From contig QNQO01001160.1 in NCBI GenBank assembly GCA_003290165.1, positions 308,597-372,596 of the forward strand: a DNA stretch of 64,000 bases, given 5' to 3'. The notes under the pieces were generated by a model. That model was given only the letters and a program-made list of their open reading frames with translations. It was not told the origin of the DNA and made no database searches. This document shows, in pieces, positions 33,863 through 46,617 of this stretch (position 1 is the stretch's first letter; every line of letters starts with the position of its first letter). This DNA comes from Berberis thunbergii. Lineage: Eukaryota > Streptophyta > Magnoliopsida > Ranunculales > Berberidaceae. The translations under genes and the position numbers were made by a program.

Positions 33863-35528
33863 TATGGGACTGTTTTGTGTACTGATTTTATAGATTATGA
33901 AGGTATTATAAAAAAAATTCTTTTCGGCTGCTTTTCTTCACTAGTTTACCTGTAGCTTTAGTTGATATAGTATATAATACTTTTCATTTTAACACAGTGC
34001 AAGCAGGGAATCAAGCAGCCGAGGTAAGCCAAGCAAAACACACCCAGAGCTGCACTCGAAGAATAGGTGAATTGATTTTTAATATGTTTGTCAATATACT
34101 AATTACCTAAATTTTTAATTAGAGCAGGATAGTAGATAATATGTAAATGAATATATAGATCAGGTTCAGACATTCCTACGGGAAAAAATAAGGATGTTAT
34201 CAGAAGTTTTCCAAATAACATAGAAGAATGAAATATGAGTGTTTGTGGATAGTAGACGACAGTACATTGTAAGTGACCCAGACTTGTGCGTAAATCATAT
34301 GCCATCTTACTTTACTGAGAACTCCTAACCCTATCTAGTGAATCTTTATTACCAAATTGCAGACTTCACCAAATCACGGAATTTACTTGACTGAATAGAG
34401 ACAGAAGAAATCACAAGACCGCAATGTTACTACTTATGATGCTGAGGCTTGCTACAGGGAAAATGTTAAAGGGCCAATCCCATAAATTTTATGACTGTCG
34501 TCTGAACTGAAATAGGAGCATTGGAAGCTCAAAAAGATGAAAATGGGTGGATTTCATTAGACAAATTTTATCCCAGAGAACTTGGTCAAGATATGGTTTG
34601 CTTGAAAATGAAGCAAATACATATGAGGAATTCAAAACTTGAGTTTATAGTTTATACCCAAAGTATATATGAAGCATAAACCATAGGGAAATAGTAACTC
34701 ACAATGAACGGGTGTCCATGATTTTAAACTGACCCAAGTTCAAATACCTTAGAACTGCCCTGCATCAAGTAGAAACAAATATTATAATCTGATGTAAATA
34801 TCTTTCAGATTTTCTCTCAAAAAAAATGAATACGCTTTCATCTTATTAGTTAGGCTATAACTTTTCATAACCTATCAAAGCATCTATAATCAACATAAAC
34901 TACCTAGCAGACATAATTTATGAATACGATCACTTTTGATCATCCATGATACAACACTAAACGCATATAAGAGATCTTGGATGTTTTCCCGGTTCACACA
35001 TGTTGAGGCGAAATTGATATCTATCCATCAAAAAATAAGCAATTTTATATTCCTAACAAAATGTTAAAACAGAGAACGGAACAAATTATTAGTTTCTTCC
35101 CAAATTACAACTCTGTTAGCATATTGATGAACTCGAATATTTCATGTTCAGTTTCATTCCTCCATAAAGATCAGGTTTGGGTTTTGTTGGCATACATTTG
35201 CAAGTGTATTGAAAAAAATCAGCATGAACTGTCACAGCCTTGTGCTCATGCTAAGAGCACACAATTAGCTCAAGCCTAATCTAGGTGTCAAAACATAATC
35301 AATGAATTTCAACAGAACAAGATATGCCATGTCTCAGTCATTTTCTTGTTCGAATTCACTTAAGCGTCCGAATCAGCTTATATACAAGTTCAAAGATTTT
35401 GCAGTGAAATCAAATCTCACCATGCTGTCCACAAGGCAAAGATATTCATTATATGTTCCATATTCTTCTTCCTTGCTTTCCTTTTCTAATATAGACACTT
35501 AAGAAGAGGCTGTTTTGCTAACTTAATC
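33863..35528. repeat. 1.67-kb tandem duplication, unit 2
   Basis: Second unit, separated from unit 1 by about six bases. Differences include a lost 4-base step in an A-run near 34820 and a 13-base change near 35020. Identity appears to be in the high nineties per cent. Confidence 0.9.
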
Positions 35529-37516
35529 GTTGGAGAAATGCAGAATGAAGGGAGGGATGTCAATCCATTCAACTTTCATTGTGTACATACCAAACCACTA
35601 AAGCATGTATGTTGGATGTTGAACACAAAGATATGTTGCTAGAGGCCACTTTGTGTCATTGATTATTAACTCTTGGGTTTGTGGCTCAGTGTGAAGGCTT
35701 AGGATAAATACCAGATTGTGGAATAAACAATAAAATGGGCACTACTGCAGCGTTTTCACATAAAATCCCACAAGGCCCGTTGCATCGTTAAGTTGGGGGC
35801 ATTATTAGTGCTAAAGGGGGAGAAATTCCATAAAATTATGTGTATATAAATATATAAATATAAATATAAAGAAGAAAACTCACCTTCTGTCATGTTGTCT
35901 TGTTTTAACTCCAGACATACGATATCAATGTGGTGCCTGCAAGGACGAAGGAATTGGATTATAAACATGGATTCTTCAAGTATGCTATCTAATGGAACTT
36001 TTCATACAGTGAAACTGGAGTTAAACATCAGAACAATGGAAAACGCTATGAACTAAGAATAGAAAGTTTTACCCTGTGATTAAACAGAGATTTTTGGTAC
36101 TCACTTTCGACTGGAAGACAGGAGAAACAGCAGTATGCACCCTTCTTCGCCCTTAAATCATTAAAAATGGTTTGGCTTGTCAGATGATCCCAAGATCCAT
36201 GCTCTGATATTATCTGCTATTTCTCAATTGCCAACGTGAAGTGCATCGTAATAATTGTAGATATATAACCTTGGGTAAAGAACAAGGTCAATATGTACAA
36301 TCGAATATAATTTCACTATAGAATAGAGCAGGACCTTTGATACCTCAGTGAATTTCAGATGATGTAAACAAATTAATAAACTGAAATCAAATATGTTATC
36401 CGGTGATCCAGTGAAATGCAGAACCTAATATGGGATAAAAAGATCTCTAGCAGTCCATATAAGATACCCCCCAATACGAATCATAAATTATTCCAAATCT
36501 ACTTAACCTAGCAAAATTATACAATCTCGCTGAATATTGTGTGCAGACCTATTGAAATTCCAGTAAGTACGTGATAATAAACTATAAGAATGAACCTGAT
36601 TGCTAGTGAGATTTCGTATCTCTGAAACATATCTGATACCTGAGTTAGTAGGCACCAAAAATTCACTCAAACTTCCCGTAACCTCTTAATTTGTGATATA
36701 GTAAAACTGTAAGAAACGAACCCTAATGTTGATATATGAGAGGCATATCTCTGATACACAGCAAAAAAATTCAGGTGGGTAACCTCAAATAGTTTCAGAA
36801 TTTGCTGAAGTAACTGTATCGTTTTAATATTCTTGAACTCAAATTCTTGAATAATGTTCCAAAAATTATCTCGGAAATTTGTTTGCGTGGATGATACTCC
36901 AACCATGTTGGATTCTAGCTTCACAAGTATTAGTTTACCATCATAACCATGCATTAAATGATTGAAAATGGCAACTCAAGCGGTAGTAATTTGTTCAGTG
37001 ATTTGTGTTCATGAGCATGCACAGGCAATTGTCACAAGTAAAACAAGTACCGGAATTCATTAAGGTGCACCATGACTAACAACACTATTTAAATGCTGTT
37101 GTCAAACAGAGTGGTTAAAATAACGCTTGTAGTTAAGAATGGAACAACCACTTACTAAGAAATTGCTAACTGATGAATGACCGACTGTGCAATGTAGGAC
37201 TAAGATCATTTGCAATAACTGAAAACAGGTTTCAATTCCAACTTCCAAGTATTTTGTATTAACAAGGGTGACTTTCAAAATCTAAAAAGTTCAACCCTTT
37301 TTTGTAGAACAAATGCATAATAACAAGATGACCATCAACTAAGACCACAAAAAATTAGTATGTTTAACAATATGTGAAGATTCTACTTTCATATGTGATA
37401 TGACCCATAAAAAGATTTTACAATGAAGACCTCTTTAGCATGATCCCTTCCTCCTCACTGGCATAGAGTTCAAGCCTGACTATTCAGCCTTGGTTTATTT
37501 CAGCTACAAATTGATG
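35529..37516. other. intergenic downstream of the MED18 relic
   Basis: AT-rich, no recognised gene. A 95-codon minus frame (36667-36954) has no similarity I know. Confidence 0.5.
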
Positions 37517-38373
37517 TTATAAGGTCTTACCCCCACGATTTGACATGAGAGAAGCAGCAGCAGCAGCAACAGTAGGAACAACTCCAGCTGAAACACCTGG
37601 CTTTGATAAGTGCAGGAGCCTAATAAAAAGCTGGTATTAATAAATTTGAGAAAGCAAAGCAATGGAGAAAAAAAAATCTGAAACACTTGTCAGTTATACT
37701 GCTCCAGATGAAGCCTGAATCAAAATCTTGATGCAGTTGAACCCACTTTTTTTTTCCCTTTCTTTAATCCTAAAAAGGATGACAAAAGAGCAATCACTAA
37801 TCCAGTTTAAATGCTTAGGCCAAAACATGAACAAGGTCAACCTCTGTCTTCAACTACTTTTTTCTGTGCAAAAGATACATATGAAGTGATCTGTAACACC
37901 AGTGTTCTGAGTGACATTTGATATTGGACATTTGGACCAATATGGTGGCAGACCGAAACCATTTTGATAACACACTAGAGATTTTCAGTGAAAAAGAAAA
38001 CCTACTCAGATAATTACTAAATTTATTTGAAAAAAAAATGATGATGACTATGCACTGCCACTTGGTGGTCTTCTGGTCAATCATCTGGAGGCTGTTCCTA
38101 GAGTAAATGTGCTGCCAGGTAAGCATGCCACAGATGCCACTAATAATTACTCCAATCAAGAAGACAAAAAAAACTTACGGTGCTAGATACTCACAGAAGG
38201 ATGAAATAGCAGCAATGACTTCGACATAATTATCAGCAGCAGCAAGAGCTGTAACTTCAACCAATTGAATACCTGGTGTCACTGTGTCAAGAATACATAG
38301 ATGTCCAGCTATGCAATATGAACTATCATCCTACTTGTACATAGATGTCCAGCTATGCAATACTTGTAATTTG

Positions 38374-38778
38374 TTAGGTTGTTAGGTCTAGTTTGTTAGT
38401 TTGTGAAGTGAAGAATGTTTCAAGGATGTTCCAAATTTGTGATGATGTGTTGCAGCCTACTAGCCTTGTGAGAAGGGATTCATTCATGGAGGAAAGAAGC
38501 CATGAGAATAGTAACTGATCTTGTTGCTCCCAGGCAACAAATTCTGGATTGACATTGTTGATAACTTGATCTTCTGCAGTAAGAAAACGTGCTACTGATG
38601 TGTCTTTCTCAATGTACCTCTGAAGTTTGTGTCCTCGAATGGTAGCCAACACTTGCTGTTTCCACAAGAGGTAGTTATGCTCATTCAACTTCACAGATAG
38701 AGCATGTGTAAACATGACTGGCCTTTGCTCTGGCAAAACAGAGCAAGTTGCAACATTTGAAGATGATTCGTCTGCCAT
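38374..38778 (-). pseudogene. truncated copia gag N-terminus
   Basis: 134-residue frame starting MADESSSNVATCSV with plant copia gag blocks: LNEHNYLLWKQQVLATIRGH, NPEFVAWEQQDQLLFSWLLS and SSQIWNILETFF. The last residues come from LTR-like sequence, so this is a chimera of gag and LTR. It lacks the zinc knuckle and all enzymatic domains. Confidence 0.85.
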
Positions 38779-38851
38779 TAAAGCTAGAAAGAATTGAAGT
38801 GAACAAGAGAAGAAGAAAGGAGAGAAAGGAGGAGACTAAGCTCTGATACCA

Positions 38852-39228
38852 TGTTAGAAACAAACAGAGTTTGCAAATGAAATTGTATATTGTGATTCAT
38901 GTGTCTTAGAGTACATGTTACATCATATATATATAGAGTATTTGAGTCAAGCTGTTAGTCAAAACAAACTAACAAACTAGACCTAACAACCTAACAGATT
39001 ACAAGTATTGCATAGCTGGACATCTATGAACTGTCATCCTACTTGTACATAGATGTCCAGCTATGCAATACTTGTAATTTGTTAGGTTGTTAGGTCTAGT
39101 TTGTTAGTTTGTTTTGACTAACAGCTTGACTCAAATACTCTATATATATATATATGATGTAACATGTACTCTGAGACACATGAATCACAATATACAATTT
39201 CATTTGCAAACTCTGTTTGTTTCTAACA
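38852..39228. repeat. 377-bp palindromic LTR-like sequence
   Basis: Begins TGTTAGAAACAAACAGAG and ends with the inverse, CTCTGTTTGTTTCTAACA. The two arms (about 175 bases each) match almost throughout, around a loop of about 20 bases near 39030-39048. It looks like two LTR segments fused head to head. Confidence 0.85.
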
Positions 39229-40316
39229 CACTGGGACTGCCTCCTCAGTAGCATGAAGTTTTAGCATTTTGTCAACTGAATCCTACCTTAAGTAGCTCAT
39301 GGTCTAATTTGTACTCAAGTGAATAGAAGAAGCGAAGTGCATTCTTGCTTAGTTTGCTTTCCACCATTGTCCGCACTGCAACTGAAATTTGCTCAGCACC
39401 AGCACCTCCCATTGCACCCCCAACATGCCGGCAGCCCTGTACAATCAACATTGTAACAGATCATTTGTTTTGACTTGATAGTTGACACAAATTTCTAAGA
39501 AAATGTCATCGAAAATTGAGGTAAATACCAATTTGGTGTGGGCTGTTCAAGGTCACATAAGAGGCGGACTTCGGAGGATACTGATCCTGGAACAAGATAT
39601 ATCGTTAATAAGACGAGAATACACCCACAAAACCAGTAAAAAAGATGAATTGAGAATCCTTCTACACATTTATTCATAAAAATTCAGATACTCCATCGAA
39701 TGTGAGGGGAGATTTCACAATATACTTTTCATTGTTTATGCGCATAAGCAAATTTTAGGTAAACAGAAGCACAACCTCTAATCCCTAATTTTGAGCTATG
39801 AACCTAAATCCTCTTCATAGATACCAAAAATCTCCATCAAACACTTCTACAACTGAAATTGCAGATGCATGTATACATTTTTTTCACCAATGAATTACAC
39901 CTATACTATACAGATAAATGTGACATCAAATGAATGGGGGACAACCTAGGTGAGGTAATAGAATGAATGGTCCTACTGACCATCATCACATGGCATCATG
40001 AAGGCACCAAAAGCCATGAGGCGGCACCTATGCAGCTAGCATGGAGGATCCTCACCTCCAGACTTATACCAAAGATTAATCTTACCAAGGTTTGGTACAC
40101 TTTTCAAACATAATTCATGTATCCTAAAGCACTCTTTGGCAACTCCACAAAGGCCTTGAAGGAGAATCTCAAGAGCTTCAACATGTTGCAAGACAATACT
40201 CAAATGTTATACCAGAATATAGTTCCATATTCTTAACGAAGTCGATGAAGATGCCATAAAAGGTAATCAACAACATGGATGCTAGTATAATTAAGGAGAG
40301 AATGTAGTGAATTCAA

Positions 40317-40724
40317 TAGGGTTGAACAAAAAACCGACCAAATCGAATAAACCGACCAAATCGAATAAACCGACCGAACCGATCAAAACCGAACCGACCG
40401 GTTTGGTTCGGTTTGGGTTTAAAAAAATCAAAACCAAAGTGGTCGGTTCGATTTTCGATTTCTATGTGATTTTAACCAACAAAACCGAACCGGCCCAATA
40501 TATAATAAATAATATGTATATAATATGAAAATAATATAATATGTATAAAATAGTTGTCGGTTCGGTTTTAGTTTGATTTCGGTTACGGTTTGCATAAATG
40601 AAAATCAGTTCGATTTTGTTAATGGTCGGTTTGATTTTGGTTTAAAATTTTTCAAATCGACCAAAGTCGGTTCGGTTCACGGTTTTGGTGAAAAACCGAA
40701 CCGACGGTTTGGTTTTCAATCCTA
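40317..40724. mobile_element. hAT-like MITE, 'CCGAACCGA' type
   Basis: 408 bp with a perfect 8-bp target duplication gaattcaa (40309-40316, 40725-40732). Termini TAGGGTTGAA and, inverted, TAGGATTGAA. The interior is a dense array of ACCGA / TCGGTT motifs. It lies between exons 1 and 2 of the MED18 relic. Confidence 0.82.
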
Positions 40725-41174
40725 GAATTCAATCAATTTTAAGAAACTGAATAAATCTTTATTTTTTATTTTGGCACTTAGAAATAAATCGTGTTTAAAA
40801 GAAAATAAGAATTTCTTCTGATTATAATAACAATTAAATTTTTCAAATCCTTGTGTGAAATATATTATCACCAATCAAAGATCAAACGCTAGTATAGAAC
40901 AAAAAATGAGAAGGCCTACAACTTTTGATGGTCTGATGCTCATCATCATCATCAAAGCCCATTCTCGATACTCTCGGGGTCGGGGTCGGGGTTAACAAAA
41001 CAAAGTAAATGCAGTCTAGCTACAGCATCCTTGTTAGCACTTAATTAGATAGTGAAGGTCCAGTAAACCTCTGTGAGACAGATAAATATTAGCAACCTGC
41101 AGAACAACTGATAAGAACAGTAAGTGAAGCTTACCTGTGTCTCTATGATTCCTTCAACTACACACTCCATCATA

Positions 41175-41735
41175 ATCTTAATTCCTCTGGTTCAACATAA
41201 CACTTCCATGTGTTAATGTGATACAAAATACTACAACATTCAAGCAAATTACTGATAGATAAATAAATTAATTCATTAAGTAAATTTTTCAAACAGACAG
41301 TAGAGGTATCAATAGAAATTACTAATACCTGAAAACAAGTGACATACAAGAGTTTGTTAGTCTTCAAATGACCAATGGGAATATAAAATTTGCTTCGACT
41401 AACCTACTAGATTTGTTTCAAATTTAACGAGGGAGAAAAGAAATTTGCGGTTATAAGATTCTAGTCATACTTAGCATCACTCGAAGCGCCATTACCGGAA
41501 ACTTGGATGAAGATGTCAATTAAGTAATAAACTGAAATCAATAAGCCATCCAGTTAAATGCAAGATGCTAACCTAATTTGCGATAACAAGTTGTCATGTA
41601 TTTCTGCAAAAAAAAAAAAAAAAAAAAAAAGCAAACTGAGAAAAAGAAGAAATAAGCTCTGCTGTTTTGGAGGGAAAAAGAAGTACAATTGAATCCAAAT
41701 TCAAATGAGGGGCAGTCTTGTAATTAGGGAAAATC
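41175..41735. other. upstream flank of MED18 relic
   Basis: AT-rich; an A-run of about 22 at 41608-41630. No gene recognised. Confidence 0.5.
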
Positions 41736-41950
41736 TGTTAGTTGAAGTCTTGGGGATTAGAACACGTGTAAGGATCAGATGAATTTTGTTTGTAATTCTG
41801 GTAACACTGTAGTAACAAAGAGGGCATAGAATTAAGAAGTAGAGAGGGTCTTTTGGTTCATTAGAAGTGTTGTTTCCTGAATATCATTTCCATTGTTTTT
41901 TCTGAATTTATTAGCTTGGATCTAACATTTGGTATAGATCCAACTACAAA

Positions 41951-43170
41951 TTATATTCTTTGTGAAGAAATCATCCATTAACAATCACATTGTCATGGAA
42001 ACTAGGTCTAAAGAGGTGGAATCATTCGTCAGGGAGGCTAAGAAGCAATTAGCAGAAAATGCTGGCCAAATAGACCAGGTGAAGGAGAGCTCAGGAAGAG
42101 CTCTAAGACTTATGAGGTGTTGTAGAAGAGACTGGAGGCTCGTTTTGAGCGAGTGATCCAATTATTGCAGAGCCAACAAGGAGCCAATGGTGCTGCTAGC
42201 ACTAGTAGATCTGCAGTAACTCAACCATCAGGGAATCAAAAGCAAGTCAATAGATCTAACAATCAGGGACAGTAGGAGTACTCAGGTAACTATTCTAGAT
42301 TTCCTAAACTGGATTTCCCTCTTTTTGATGGATTAAACCCTAGATTGGATTAAGAAAAGTGAGAAATACTTTGCTTTCTATCAAGTCTTAGAAGAAAATA
42401 AAGTAAACATTGCTTCACTACACCTCTCTGGAAAAGTATATATGTGATTTTTGGATTATCAGACTGGTAAAGGAGTACTAACTTGAACCTTCTTTGCAAA
42501 TGATGTATGTGAAAGATTTGAAGAGGCTATGCTTGAGAATTATGTAGACTCATTCAATAAGCCGAGTCAGGATTCATCAGTGAGCAATTACTATGACAAG
42601 TTTGAAGAACTAAAGTCACTAATGTTGTCACACAACCAATCCTTAGATGAGAACTACTTTGTTCTCAGCTTTCTAAAGTGGCTTAAGGCTTGAAATTAAA
42701 GCCATAGTGCAACCGCTGAAACCAACAACAGTGTCACAGGCCTTCAACCTAGCTAGAATACATGAGGCATCCATCAACAAACAAAATACCAGACCTAACC
42801 TACAACCTACGCATTACACCAAGCAACTCAACTACACCTCTACCAACAATAACCATAAACCACCATTTTACACACCTACACAATCAGTCAGTCAGACCTC
42901 TACTAGTATCCCTAAACCTACCTTCCCAAACCATCCTTCAAATACCACTCGTTTTGCATCAAACACTCCTCCAATCAAAAGACTCACACCTGCACAAATG
43001 AAAGCTAAAAGAGAGAAATGATTATGTTATAATTGTGATAAACTTATATGTATGGACACATTTGCAAGAACTAACACTTATGCATGTTAGTCCCTGAAAA
43101 TGAAGTAAATGAGGAAGTTGATGAAGCTGATCCAAATAAATGTGAGAATCTGATACAAAAAGTCCAAACA
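41951..43170 (+). pseudogene. gypsy gag relic
   Basis: Starts near METRSKEVESFVREAKKQ (41996), a common start of plant gypsy gags. It continues through frameshifted capsid pieces (YFAFYQV-like near 42370, LSFLKWLKA-like near 42670, IVQPLKPTTVSQAFNLARIH at 42701). A proline/threonine/asparagine-rich tail leads to a damaged zinc knuckle (CYNCD, about 43025). Non-functional. Confidence 0.78.
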
Positions 43171-43173
43171 TAA

Positions 43174-46100
43174 ATGGAAGTATCATTACATGCAATTCAG
43201 GGCAGTGTGGCCATTAATACTCTTTTGATCAAGGGAATACTCAAGAAGAAGGTCATTTCCATCTTGATTGATACAAGGAGTACACACTCCTTTGTTGACC
43301 CCAAGGTCATTAAAGAAACCGAGTGGCCCACTACACTAACTCCCCATATGTTGGTGAGAGTAGTCAATGGATAACAACTTGTCAGTAATGCTATCTGTCC
43401 AAGATTGACATGGACCATGCAGGGTAGACCTTTTGAAGGAAATGTCAGGGTGTCATCGTTTGGGGGCTATGACATGGTGTTAGAAGGGGACTGGTTGAAC
43501 CTATTTGGAGACATAGCTCTTAATCTCCAAAAGCTTCAAATGACTGTGGAAATCAATGGAGAGACTGTCACTCTGCAAGGAAGCAATGATACAGGAGCTT
43601 TATGCTTAATAGACTCTAAAGGGTTTAGTAAGTTCCTAAGAAGACACTCTCTTGCATTCTTGGGCCAACTCTTTTCACTAAATTGTTGCTCTAAAACAAA
43701 CACCATCAACCCTGTTTTGAACTCCCTGTTAGAACAATTCTTTGATGTTTTTCAAACCCCATCAACACTACCCCCAACAAAACAACTTGACCACACTATA
43801 CCACTGAAACCTGATTCTCCACCGACAGCCCAAAACAACTTATAAAATGGCCTACATGCATAAGGGAGTTATTGAACAATTAGTGAAGGAAATGTTGGAA
43901 GCATGAATCATACAACACTACTATAGTCCCTTTGTTGCTCCTATACTATTAGTTAGGAAAAAGGATGGGTCATGGAGGTTCTGTGTGGACTACAAGAGAT
44001 TGAATGACATCACTATAAAAGACAAGTTCCATATGCCACTTATGGATGAACTACTAGATGAGCTTCATGGAGCCATCGTGTTTTCTAAACTAGACTTGAG
44101 ATCAGGTTATCACCAAATCCTTGTTCATCCTACTGACATCCATAAGACAACCTTTAAGACACACCATGGGCACTTTAAATTCAAGGTAATGCCCTTTGGC
44201 CTCACCAATGCTCCGGCTACCTTTCAAGCATTAATGAACCATGTCTTTGCTCCTTATGTGAGAAAAATTGTCTTAGTGTTTGTGGATGACATCCTTGTGT
44301 ATAGCCCTACATATGATAAGCATATTATTCACCTTGAGACAACACTCTTTATATGCTAAGTTGACCAAGTGCTCATTTTTGCAATAAAAGCTTGAATGGG
44401 CATATCATAAGCTTGGATGGGGTGGAGGTTGACCCTTCAAAATTGGAAGCAATGAGCTCATGGCCTACTCCTACCAACATCAAGCAATTGAGAGGTTTCC
44501 TAGGGCCAAGGATTGTGATTTCGTTTTTCAAGATAATTTCGGTAAGTTGATTTTAAGAAATATTTCGTTGTTTATAGAAAAAAACGTAAAATTTTGATTA
44601 TAATTTTGAAATTATCAATATAAGTTACGCATTTTAAGCTCTTACAAATTACATAAAGAGTATCACGAGACTCGTAATGTCATACAATCTACATATTGCA
44701 TAAGAACCACTTATATAACCAAATTTTAATATTAAACTAAAATTATAACGAATTACAATGTACCGACATTGAGATTGACTTAATGAAAAAATAATAATGT
44801 TTCAGTTTCGAAAAAAATTTCGGTAACTAAAAAAAAGAGAAATATTCGGTGAAATTTTGACATTTTTCGAGAAATGCTTACAAGTTACTACAGAAAGTTT
44901 ATCAAGAATTATAATTTGATTGCACAACCATTGACTGACCTACTGAAGAAGAATGCTTTTGAATGGACAAGTCAGGCTACTGAGGCCTTCCTACAATTGA
45001 AAGAAGCCATGTGTAAAGCTCTCGTACTAGGGTTACCTAATTTCAGTCTCTACTTTATAATAAAGATCGATGCTAGTTCTAAAGGTGTTGGAGCAATTTT
45101 TTCTCAACAAGGAAAACCTATAGCCTACTTTAGCAAGGCTCTAGACCAAAAAATAAACACTATCCACTTATGAGAAAGAGTTAGTAGCCATTGTAATGTC
45201 AGTCCACTTGTGGAAGTCCTATCTTCTTGGAGCGAAGTTTTGCATCAACACTGACCACCAAAGCATAAAATATTTTCTATCCCAAAATGTCACCACAATG
45301 CTCCAACAAAGATGGTTATCAAAATTATTAGGCTTTGACTATGAAATTTTTTATAAGAAGTGGGTGGAAAACAAGGCTGCAGACACACTCTCTATGTGCC
45401 ATGAGCATTACAGTGAGAAACAAGCCAATAACTACTATCACTCCACACTGGATACAAGAAGAAATGGAGAGCAATACAGATGATGAAGTACAAGTGATGA
45501 TCCAACAACTGGGCATTGACAAGGACTCCATTCCTCCTTACTTTTTACAACAAGGATTGTTGAAGTATAAGAATTTGATCTACATTGGAGCTCATGGGAA
45601 CCTCAAGACACACATACTGGATGATTTTCACAACTCGGCTATGGGTGGCCATTCTGGCATTACAGCTACATATGAAAGGGTGAGACAATATTTTTTGGCT
45701 TAACTTAAAAGCTCAAGTAATGAAACTCATATGTGAGTGTGACATCTGCCAACAAAATAAGAATGATCAAAGCACCTATGGTGGATTGCTCCAACCATTT
45801 CCCATATCTAACCATGCTTAGCAACACATGGCCATGGATTTTATAGAATGACTTCCTCCTTCTCGTGGCCACACAGTCATCCTAGTTATAGTAGATAGAC
45901 TGACTAAATATGCCCACTTCATCTCACTATCACACCCTTTCACCTTTGCCCAAGTTGTTGAGATTTTTCTCCTCAATTGTCTGACAGAGACAAAGTCTTT
46001 TTAAGTGCCTTTTGGCAAGACTTGTTATCTACACTTGGAACCAAATTGACCCTTAGCTCGGCCTACCACCCACAGACTGATGGGAAAACCGATAGAACTA

Positions 46101-46617
46101 ATGGGTGCCTTGAAACCTATCTAAGATGCATATCAGAAGATGCTCCATCTAACGGTCTAGGTGGTTGTACTTGGCTGAGTTTTGGTACAAAACCACCTAC
46201 CACACCAACTTCAAAATCTCACACTTTAAGCCCTATGCGGCTACACGCCCCCTTACCTGTTTTGCCACCAAGTTTCCAGCTAGCAATTGAAGATGTACAA
46301 CAATATTTGCAAGACAGAGAGCACATGCTAGATATTATCAAGGAAAACTAACCAAAGCACAGGAGCGAATGAAGTTCTTTGCTGACAGAAAAAAGGATTG
46401 AAAGACAATTCAATATAGGGGAGTGGGTGTACCTTCGTCTTCAACCCTACAGACAAACGAGTGTGTCCTTGCGTAAAAACATGAAATTGGCAGCCAAATT
46501 TTATGGTCATTTTCAGATCTTGGACAAGATTGGTGTAGCGTACAGATTGCAACTTCCCCCAAAATCAAGAATACACTTTGTATTTCATGTTTCTCAGTTG
46601 AAGAAATCTTTCCAATA
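43174..46617 (+). pseudogene. gypsy pol relic
   Basis: Protease at 43174-43374 has ILIDTRSTHSFVD: the DTG/DSG active site reads DTR, so the catalytic glycine is replaced. Reverse transcriptase (about 43860-44360) has [23 protein letters not shown] and [15 protein letters not shown] then interrupts it at 44507. RNase H follows (YYRKFIKNY, IKIDASSKGVGA, INTDHQSIKYFL). Integrase has a zinc domain ending CDICQQNK, then MDFIE and VDRLTKYAHF, with SDRDKVF and HPQTDGKTDRTNG from 45977. The C-terminal part ends QLPPKSRIHFVFHVSQLKK. Internal stops are numerous. I saw no chromodomain. Confidence 0.9.
44507..44876. mobile_element. hAT-like MITE, copy 2, inside gypsy pol
   Basis: About 370 bp, collinear with 16523-16879 and in the same orientation. 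Left end CAAGGATTGTGATTTCG. It splits the reverse transcriptase LRGFLG / LTSYYRKF block. The right terminus and right target duplication are missing, so a small deletion followed insertion. Its own 30-bp internal insert (tacgcattttaagctcttac) is absent from the ENGase copy. Confidence 0.8.

Larger units (their letters stand above)
38285..39228 (-). mobile_element. rearranged Ty1/copia derivative inside MED18
   Basis: 944 bp flanked by a 5-bp duplication cactg (38280-38284, 39229-39233). It contains, on the minus strand, a 377-bp LTR-like palindrome (38852-39228), a tRNA-Met PBS (38840-38851, TGGTATCAGAGC), a gag N-terminus (38374-38778) and a short LTR-derived tail (38285-38375). Gag runs straight into LTR-like sequence at ...FFTSQTNK, with no rest of gag or pol. 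Confidence 0.82.
37517..41170 (-). pseudogene. MED18: Mediator subunit 18 (MED18) pseudogene
   Basis: MED18 is a head-module subunit of the nuclear Mediator complex. On the minus strand: exon 1 (41170-41135) reads MECVVEGIIETQ. Exon 2 (40185-40086) begins HVEALEILLQGLCGV. Exon 3 (39586-39529) contains SSEVRLLCDLEQ. Exon 4 starts at 39436 and contains HVGGAMGGAGAEQISV and YKLDHELLK. Part of exon 5 (about 38284-38179) carries QLVEVTALAAADNYVEV, and the last exon (37619-37517) carries LLHLSKPGVSAGVVPT and ends GGKTL. Defects: the exon 2 acceptor reads AA, not AG (40186-40187); one base is missing at the exon 4 start, before CRHVGG; the segment encoding the conserved FAFHFQRGAQ block is deleted; a 944-bp copia derivative (38285-39228) splits the coding sequence. 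Confidence 0.9.
41736..46617 (+). mobile_element. decayed Ty3/gypsy retrotransposon, 3' LTR missing
   Basis: A possible 5' LTR is 41736-41927 (TGTTAG...CTAACA), followed by a PBS-like TGGTATAGATCC at 41930-41941. Gag, protease, reverse transcriptase, RNase H and integrase follow in gypsy order. Many stops and frameshifts, a MITE insertion at 44507 and no 3' LTR show long-term decay. Confidence 0.88.
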
